The notes beneath the pieces were generated by a model, which saw only the letters and a program-made list of their open reading frames with translations, made no database searches and was not told the DNA's origin. The translations under genes were made by a program, and so were the position numbers. 49,315 nt of DNA from Jiella soli (GTDB lineage: Bacteria; Pseudomonadota; Alphaproteobacteria; Rhizobiales; Rhizobiaceae): the NCBI RefSeq assembly GCF_020615385.1, contig NZ_JAJAVB010000016.1, positions 1 to 49,315 of the forward strand, given 5' to 3'. Positions 45,530 through 49,315 of this stretch are shown in pieces (position 1 is the stretch's first letter; every line of letters begins with the position of its first letter).

Positions 45530-45711
45530 CGACGAGCGCTTCGACCGGCCACCGTCTCCGCCCGTGCCGGGCAGGGTTCGGCAAGCCACCGTCGAGCCCT
45601 ATGCGACGCCGCCGTTTCCCGCCAGCCGTCAATCCGTCATGCCGACAGGTGCCCGACAGGATTGTGGCGGGTCCCGGAGCGGCGCCCGAGCCCGGCTGGT
45701 TCAGGCGGCGG

Positions 45712-46827
45712 TCAGGCTGCGAGCTTCGCCCGGAACCGCGCCGCCACGGCGTCGCCCATGCCGGCGGTGCCGACCTGTTCGCAGCCCTCGGCCATGATGT
45801 CGCCGGTGCGGATGCCAGCCTCCAGCGTCTCGGCGATCGCGGCTTCCAGCGCGTCGGCCTCGGCGATCATCTGGAAGGAATAGCGCAGGCCCATGGCGAA
45901 GGAGGCGATCATCGCCAGGGGATTGGCGAGACCCTTGCCTGCAATGTCCGGCGCCGATCCGTGCACCGGCTCGTAGAGTGCGCGGCGCTTGCCGGTGGCA
46001 TCGTCCACCGCGCCGAGCGAGGCCGACGGCAGCATGCCCAGCGAGCCGGTCAGCTGCGCAGCGACGTCGGACAGCATGTCGCCGAAGAGATTGTCGGTGA
46101 CGATGACGTCGAACTGCTTAGGCGCCTTGACGAGCTTCATGCCGCCGGCGTCCGCCAGCTCGTGCTCGAGCGTCACGTCCGGATATTCGTCGCGATGGAT
46201 GCGGGTGACGACCTCGTTCCAGTAGAGGCCGGACTTCATCACATTGCGCTTCTCCATCGATGTGACCTTGTTCCGGCGGGTTTTCGCCAGATCGAAGGCG
46301 GCCCTTGCGATGCGTTCGATCTCGTAGGTCTCGTAGACCTGCGTGTCGATCGCCCGCTTCTGGCCGTTCCCGAGGTCGATGATCTCCTTCGGCTCGCCGA
46401 AATAGACGCCGCCGGTGAGTTCGCGCACGATCAGGATGTCGAGGCCCTCGATCACCGCGCGCTTCAGGGAGGAGGCGTCGGCGAGCGCCGGATAGCAGAT
46501 CGCCGGCCTCAGATTGGCGAACAGGCCGAGATCCTTGCGCAGGCGCAGGAGGCCGGCTTCGGGGCGTTTCTCATAGGGAACGCCGTCCCATTTCGGCCCG
46601 CCCACGGCGCCGAACAGGACCGCGTCGCAGGCGGTCGCGAGCGCCATGGTGGCGTCGGAGACCGGCGCGCCCTCCGCATCGTAGGCGGCGCCGCCGACCA
46701 GCGCGGTCTCGGTCTCGAACCCGGCATCGACCGTGTCGTTCATCAGCGCGATCAGCTTTTCGACCTCCGCCATGGTCTCGGGGCCGATCCCGTCGCCGGG
46801 AAGAAGGAGGAGCTTGCGCGATGCCAT
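45712..46827 (-). CDS. leuB: 3-isopropylmalate dehydrogenase
   Basis: A 371-residue NAD-dependent enzyme of leucine biosynthesis that oxidises and decarboxylates 3-isopropylmalate. The N-terminus LLLLPGDGIGPE and the active-site blocks ICYPALADASSLK, RELTGGVYFG and VTDNLFGDMLSD are typical. The C-terminal half includes PVHGSAPDIAGKGLANPLAM. The length is normal. No other leu genes adjoin it. The start is the ATG at 46827. Confidence 0.97.
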   Translation of the reverse strand: MASRKLLLLPGDGIGPETMAEVEKLIALMNDTVDAGFETETALVGGAAYDAEGAPVSDATMALATACDAVLFGAVGGPKWDGVPYEKRPEAGLLRLRKDLGLFANLRPAICYPALADASSLKRAVIEGLDILIVRELTGGVYFGEPKEIIDLGNGQKRAIDTQVYETYEIERIARAAFDLAKTRRNKVTSMEKRNVMKSGLYWNEVVTRIHRDEYPDVTLEHELADAGGMKLVKAPKQFDVIVTDNLFGDMLSDVAAQLTGSLGMLPSASLGAVDDATGKRRALYEPVHGSAPDIAGKGLANPLAMIASFAMGLRYSFQMIAEADALEAAIAETLEAGIRTGDIMAEGCEQVGTAGMGDAVAARFRAKLAA

Positions 46828-47016
46828 CGAAATGCCTGTCCGTCATGGGTTGGGAAAGGGGCGAGCTTCGGTGGAATAGGATCTGGACGCCGGCTTGGCA
46901 ACACGCTGCGGGCGGTCGAACCATCGCCAGACCGGGGCCGGGACGTTGTCGAGATCGACGCCGCGCCCGAGGGCGACTATGACGGGATGCCGTCGCCGCG
47001 AGGAGGGCCCGCCGCC

Positions 47017-47652
47017 ATGTACATTCCGACGCAGTTTCGCGAGACGCGCCGCGCGGTGCTCGTCGAGGCGATGCGGACGATCCGTCTCGCCGGCCTCGTC
47101 ACCTTCGACGGTGCGGCCTACCACGCGACGCATGTTCCGGTTCTGGTGCGCGAGGCGGGCGACAGCCTGACCCTCGAGGCCCATATGGCCCGGCCGAACC
47201 CGCATTGGACGGTACTGGACGCTCCCCGCGCTTCGCTCGCGACCTTCCAGGGGCCGCATGCCTATGTCTCCCCCTCATTCTACGCCTCCAAGCGCGAGCA
47301 CGGAAAGGTCGTGCCCACCTGGAACTACGTCATCGTCGAGGCGCGCGGCACGCTGGAGGCGATCACCGACGAGGACTGGCTGCTCGCCCATCTCGCGGAT
47401 CTGACCCAGTTCACCGAAGCCGAACGGCCGGAACCCTGGGCGATTTCGGACGCGCCCGACGGCTTCATCCGCAATTTGTCGCGGGCGATCGTCGGCGTCA
47501 GGTTCACGGTGGAGACGCTGGAGGGCAGCTGGAAGCTGATCCAGCACAAACCCGAGGCCGACCGGCGCGGCACGATCGACGGGCTCGCCGCCTCCACCCG
47601 CGAGGCGGATCGCGAGATCGCCGCGGCCATGCGTGATCGCGAGCCGTCCTGA
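47017..47652 (+). CDS. PaiB-like FMN-binding protein
   Basis: A 211-residue cytoplasmic protein of the PaiB/FMN-binding split-barrel family. The N-terminal MYIPTQFRE and the block HMARPNPHW are characteristic, as is YVSPSFYASKREHGKVVPTWNY. PaiB of Bacillus is described as a negative regulator, but the biochemical role of most homologues is unclear. AGGAGGG precedes the ATG at 47017. It is divergent from leuB, with 189 bases between the starts that presumably hold both promoters. Confidence 0.9.
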   Translation: MYIPTQFRETRRAVLVEAMRTIRLAGLVTFDGAAYHATHVPVLVREAGDSLTLEAHMARPNPHWTVLDAPRASLATFQGPHAYVSPSFYASKREHGKVVPTWNYVIVEARGTLEAITDEDWLLAHLADLTQFTEAERPEPWAISDAPDGFIRNLSRAIVGVRFTVETLEGSWKLIQHKPEADRRGTIDGLAASTREADREIAAAMRDREPS

Positions 47653-47804
47653 GCCGCGGCGCGTCCCCGAAAACTCCTCCAAATCGTCACAATCGGTAAA
47701 GCTTCGATTAACGGTCTTGGCCGATAGCTGGGCCACTTCACCCGTGTCGATGCCTTGGTCCCTGCCGATCCCTGGCTGGGTCGTCGGCCGTTTGGGAGGC
47801 GGAC

Positions 47805-48719
47805 TTGTCGTTCTTCATCTCTTCGCGCATCGCCGATCACATCACCTGGACGCTGGTTCTCTTCTGCACCGTCTTCGTGCTGCGCTTTGTCGGCGAAGCG
47901 CTGCTTTCGCGCTTCGGTGATCCCGCCCGGCAGCGCCACCGCCGCTTCATATTGCGCACCCTGTGCAACATGACGCTCGCCGTGGCGCTGCTCGGCATCT
48001 GGCTCGCCGAGATCCACGACATGCTCCTGTCGCTGACGGCAGTACTCGTCGCCATGGTCGTTGCGACCAAGGAGCTGATCATGTGCGCGGCGGGCTCGGT
48101 GCTGCGGCTCAGCGGCCATCTCTTCAAGATCGGCGACCGGATCGAGTTCGGCGGCATCCACGGCGAGGTGATCGACCACGGCCTGTTCTCGACCACGATC
48201 ATGGAACTGCCGCCGCTTAATGTCGGCCATGCCGGCACCGGCCGCACGATCATGCTGCCGAATTCGGTCCTCCTGACCGGCGCGGTGCGGGTCGAGGCGC
48301 AGCCGCGCCATTATGCGCCGCATCGCTTCACCCTGACCCTGGAGGCGCCGGTGCCGCCGCGCAAGGCGGTGGAGGCGATCCGGACGGCGGCCGCGGCGAC
48401 GCTCGCCCCGGACCGGGAGCTTGCCGCCCGCTTCCACCAGTTCGCCGCCCGCAAGTCCGGCGTCGAGATCGCCGGACCGGAGACCGAGGTGATGGTCGGC
48501 ACAAATGACATCGGCAAGCTGCAGTTCCAGGTCGTCATCTACTGCCTCGTCAAGGAGGCGCGGGCGCACGAGCAGGCGATCACGCTGGACGCCCTGAGCA
48601 GCCTCGGCGTCGGCGTCGGCGCCGCGGCCGAGCGTCTCGGCGAGACGAAGGCCTGGGCCGAGATCGCCCGCCAGCTGCGCGAGGGCGCGGCAAAGGGCCG
48701 GGAACAGGCGGCGGCGTGA
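47805..48719 (+). CDS. MscS-like mechanosensitive channel
   Basis: A 304-residue inner-membrane protein. Three hydrophobic segments (ITWTLVLFCTVFVLRFVG, MTLAVALLGIWLAE, LLSLTAVLVAMVVATKELI) are followed by an MscS-type beta domain with FKIGDRIEFGGIHGEV and MLPNSVLLTGAV, which lies at the cytoplasmic side and gates the pore. The start is TTG at 47805, with GGGAGGCGG about 7 bases upstream. A C-terminal Ala-rich tail follows. It may protect against osmotic downshock or act in signalling; the specific role is unknown. Confidence 0.88.
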   Translation: MSFFISSRIADHITWTLVLFCTVFVLRFVGEALLSRFGDPARQRHRRFILRTLCNMTLAVALLGIWLAEIHDMLLSLTAVLVAMVVATKELIMCAAGSVLRLSGHLFKIGDRIEFGGIHGEVIDHGLFSTTIMELPPLNVGHAGTGRTIMLPNSVLLTGAVRVEAQPRHYAPHRFTLTLEAPVPPRKAVEAIRTAAAATLAPDRELAARFHQFAARKSGVEIAGPETEVMVGTNDIGKLQFQVVIYCLVKEARAHEQAITLDALSSLGVGVGAAAERLGETKAWAEIARQLREGAAKGREQAAA

Positions 48720-49034
48720 CAGGGTGTCGGTCCAACCGAGCGGGCGCCGCATCAAAGCCCGCGCGGCGAGCGAGCGTCCGGGGATCCGGCAGTCTGAAGG
48801 ATCCGCCTTGCCGCCGCTTTGCCGAAGGGCCTCGGGAGCATCGGGCCATCGGACGACAGGAGCCGGCCCAGGCCCCGTCCTCGCACAGGCGAAGGAATTG
48901 AGTCATATGGCACATGCCGCCATCCGCCATTGACTCTCCCGATCCGGTCTGGAATCTATTGGAACAAATAGAGAACAAGATCGTATCGAGAGAGTGAAAC
49001 GGCCCCTGAAATCCAGGTGCTGAAGGAGTTCGGC
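48720..49034 (+). other. Intergenic region holding the imuA promoter and LexA box
   Basis: No gene is seen. The first 200 bases are GC-rich and featureless. From about 48935 on, AT content rises, and the LexA box (48962-48976) and a ribosome site (AAGGAG at 49023-49028) lead into the imuA-like gene. The region may also terminate the MscS-like gene, but no clear hairpin with T-run is seen. Confidence 0.5.
48962..48976 (+). promoter_or_regulatory. LexA box (SOS operator)
   Basis: GAACAAATAGAGAAC is a perfect GAAC-N7-GAAC, the direct repeat recognised by LexA in Alphaproteobacteria (GTTC-N7-GTTC on the other strand). It lies 58 bases before the downstream start codon. LexA repression of the gene is strongly implied. 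Confidence 0.8.
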
Positions 49035-49315
49035 ATGTCTTTACGATCCTCTTTGCCACAATTGGAAGCATCGGCATGGACCTCGGACCGGAGCGTTGCG
49101 AACGGCGCGGAGTGCGCCGCCGTTAGGAATCGGGACCTTGCCGATCTGCGCGCGCGGATCGCGGCGATCGAGGGCGAGCCGGCCTGCCGTCTGGATCTGC
49201 CGCGCGATGAGAGCGCGGCGGCAGGCGGCGGTTCGCGGTCGCAAGCGGCCGGCGCAGGCGGTGGAGGGCGGGCTGATGCCGTCGCTCGCCAGCCTTCTGC
49301 GTCGCCCCGCATCGT
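49035..49315 (+). CDS. imuA: ImuA-like SOS mutagenesis protein, partial (runs off the window)
   Basis: An open frame of at least 93 codons with no stop before the window ends. AAGGAG sits about 6 bases before the ATG at 49035. The N-terminal RDLADLRARIAAIEGEPACR stretch resembles the start of ImuA proteins (RecA-like partner of ImuB and DnaE2 in damage-induced mutagenesis). The preceding LexA box supports the call, since imuA-imuB-dnaE2 cassettes are SOS-controlled. The later part of the fragment is Gly/Ala/Arg-rich and does not show a motif, so the call rests largely on the N-terminus and the operator. Confidence 0.6.
   Translation, partial: MSLRSSLPQLEASAWTSDRSVANGAECAAVRNRDLADLRARIAAIEGEPACRLDLPRDESAAAGGGSRSQAAGAGGGGRADAVARQPSASPRI

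Noticed and set aside
44063-45883. A 606-codon plus-strand frame opposite the GT39 gene
   Set aside because: Its translation is rich in Arg, Glu and Asp with no motif, while the minus strand encodes a typical membrane glycosyltransferase.

Overview
The window is GC-rich and densely coded. Its gene content points to an alphaproteobacterium of the order Hyphomicrobiales (Rhizobiales). The evidence is a glpRD-glpSTPQ/glpUVK glycerol-3-phosphate uptake operon of the rhizobial type, a bioY-bioM-bioN biotin transporter, aerobic-type cobN/cobW/cobO genes behind a cobalamin riboswitch, a CtrA-type box in front of minCDE, an alphaproteobacterial LexA box (GAAC-N7-GAAC) in front of an imuA-like gene, and Irr-type iron boxes near dps. 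The genus cannot be fixed from this sequence alone. No rRNA, tRNA, CRISPR array, transposase or phage gene was seen.

Layout. 0.2-6.3 kb: housekeeping and catabolic genes (GFA-family protein, proline iminopeptidase, RarD-type permease, luciferase-like monooxygenase, a GNAT-nitrilase fusion, a LOG-family protein). 6.5-7.1 kb: a Phd/VapC-like toxin-antitoxin pair. 7.1-9.6 kb: an SsuABC/TauABC-like ABC importer of unknown substrate. 9.7-11.6 kb: bioY-bioM-bioN. 11.7-12.4 kb: a second VapBC pair with twin palindromes in its leader. 12.5-23.6 kb: the glp regulon on the minus strand (glpR, glpD, glpS, glpT, glpP, glpQ, then glpU, glpV, glpK), split between glpQ and glpU by a plus-strand RelE/XRE toxin-antitoxin module and a block of palindromic repeats. 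23.7-26.0 kb: an M15-type peptidase and a secreted YARHG-like repeat protein. 26.4-27.9 kb: dps, an unknown gene and a DUF1289 gene, with Irr-like boxes. 28.0-30.5 kb: a chemoreceptor and a separate periplasmic Cache/PDC-like protein. 31.3-34.0 kb: ferredoxin-NADP reductase, a two-gene AT-richer cassette of unknown function, and a class III CoA-transferase. 34.1-36.3 kb: minCDE and a 49-residue gene absent from simple ORF lists. 36.4-44.0 kb: cobalamin riboswitch, 33-codon leader ORF, cobU(cobP), cobW, cobN, GNAT, cobO. 44.0-49.3 kb: GT39 glycosyltransferase, leuB, PaiB-like FMN-binding protein, MscS-like channel, and the start of an SOS-controlled imuA-like gene that runs off the end.

How the parts work together. 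Glycerol-3-phosphate is imported by GlpV (periplasmic binding), GlpP/GlpQ/GlpU (membrane) and GlpS/GlpT (ATPases). Glycerol is phosphorylated by GlpK, GlpD oxidises glycerol-3-phosphate, and GlpR probably represses the set. The cob block inserts cobalt (CobN with CobW) and adenosylates the corrin (CobO), followed by nucleotide-loop assembly (CobU), under AdoCbl feedback.

The most notable observations are: two copies of a palindromic repeat inserted in frame inside cobN; the toxin-antitoxin island splitting the glp operon, with a near-duplicated junction sequence; an asymmetric GlpS/GlpT ATPase pair in which each subunit has lost a different catalytic motif; and the orphan two-gene cassette at 32.1-32.9 kb.
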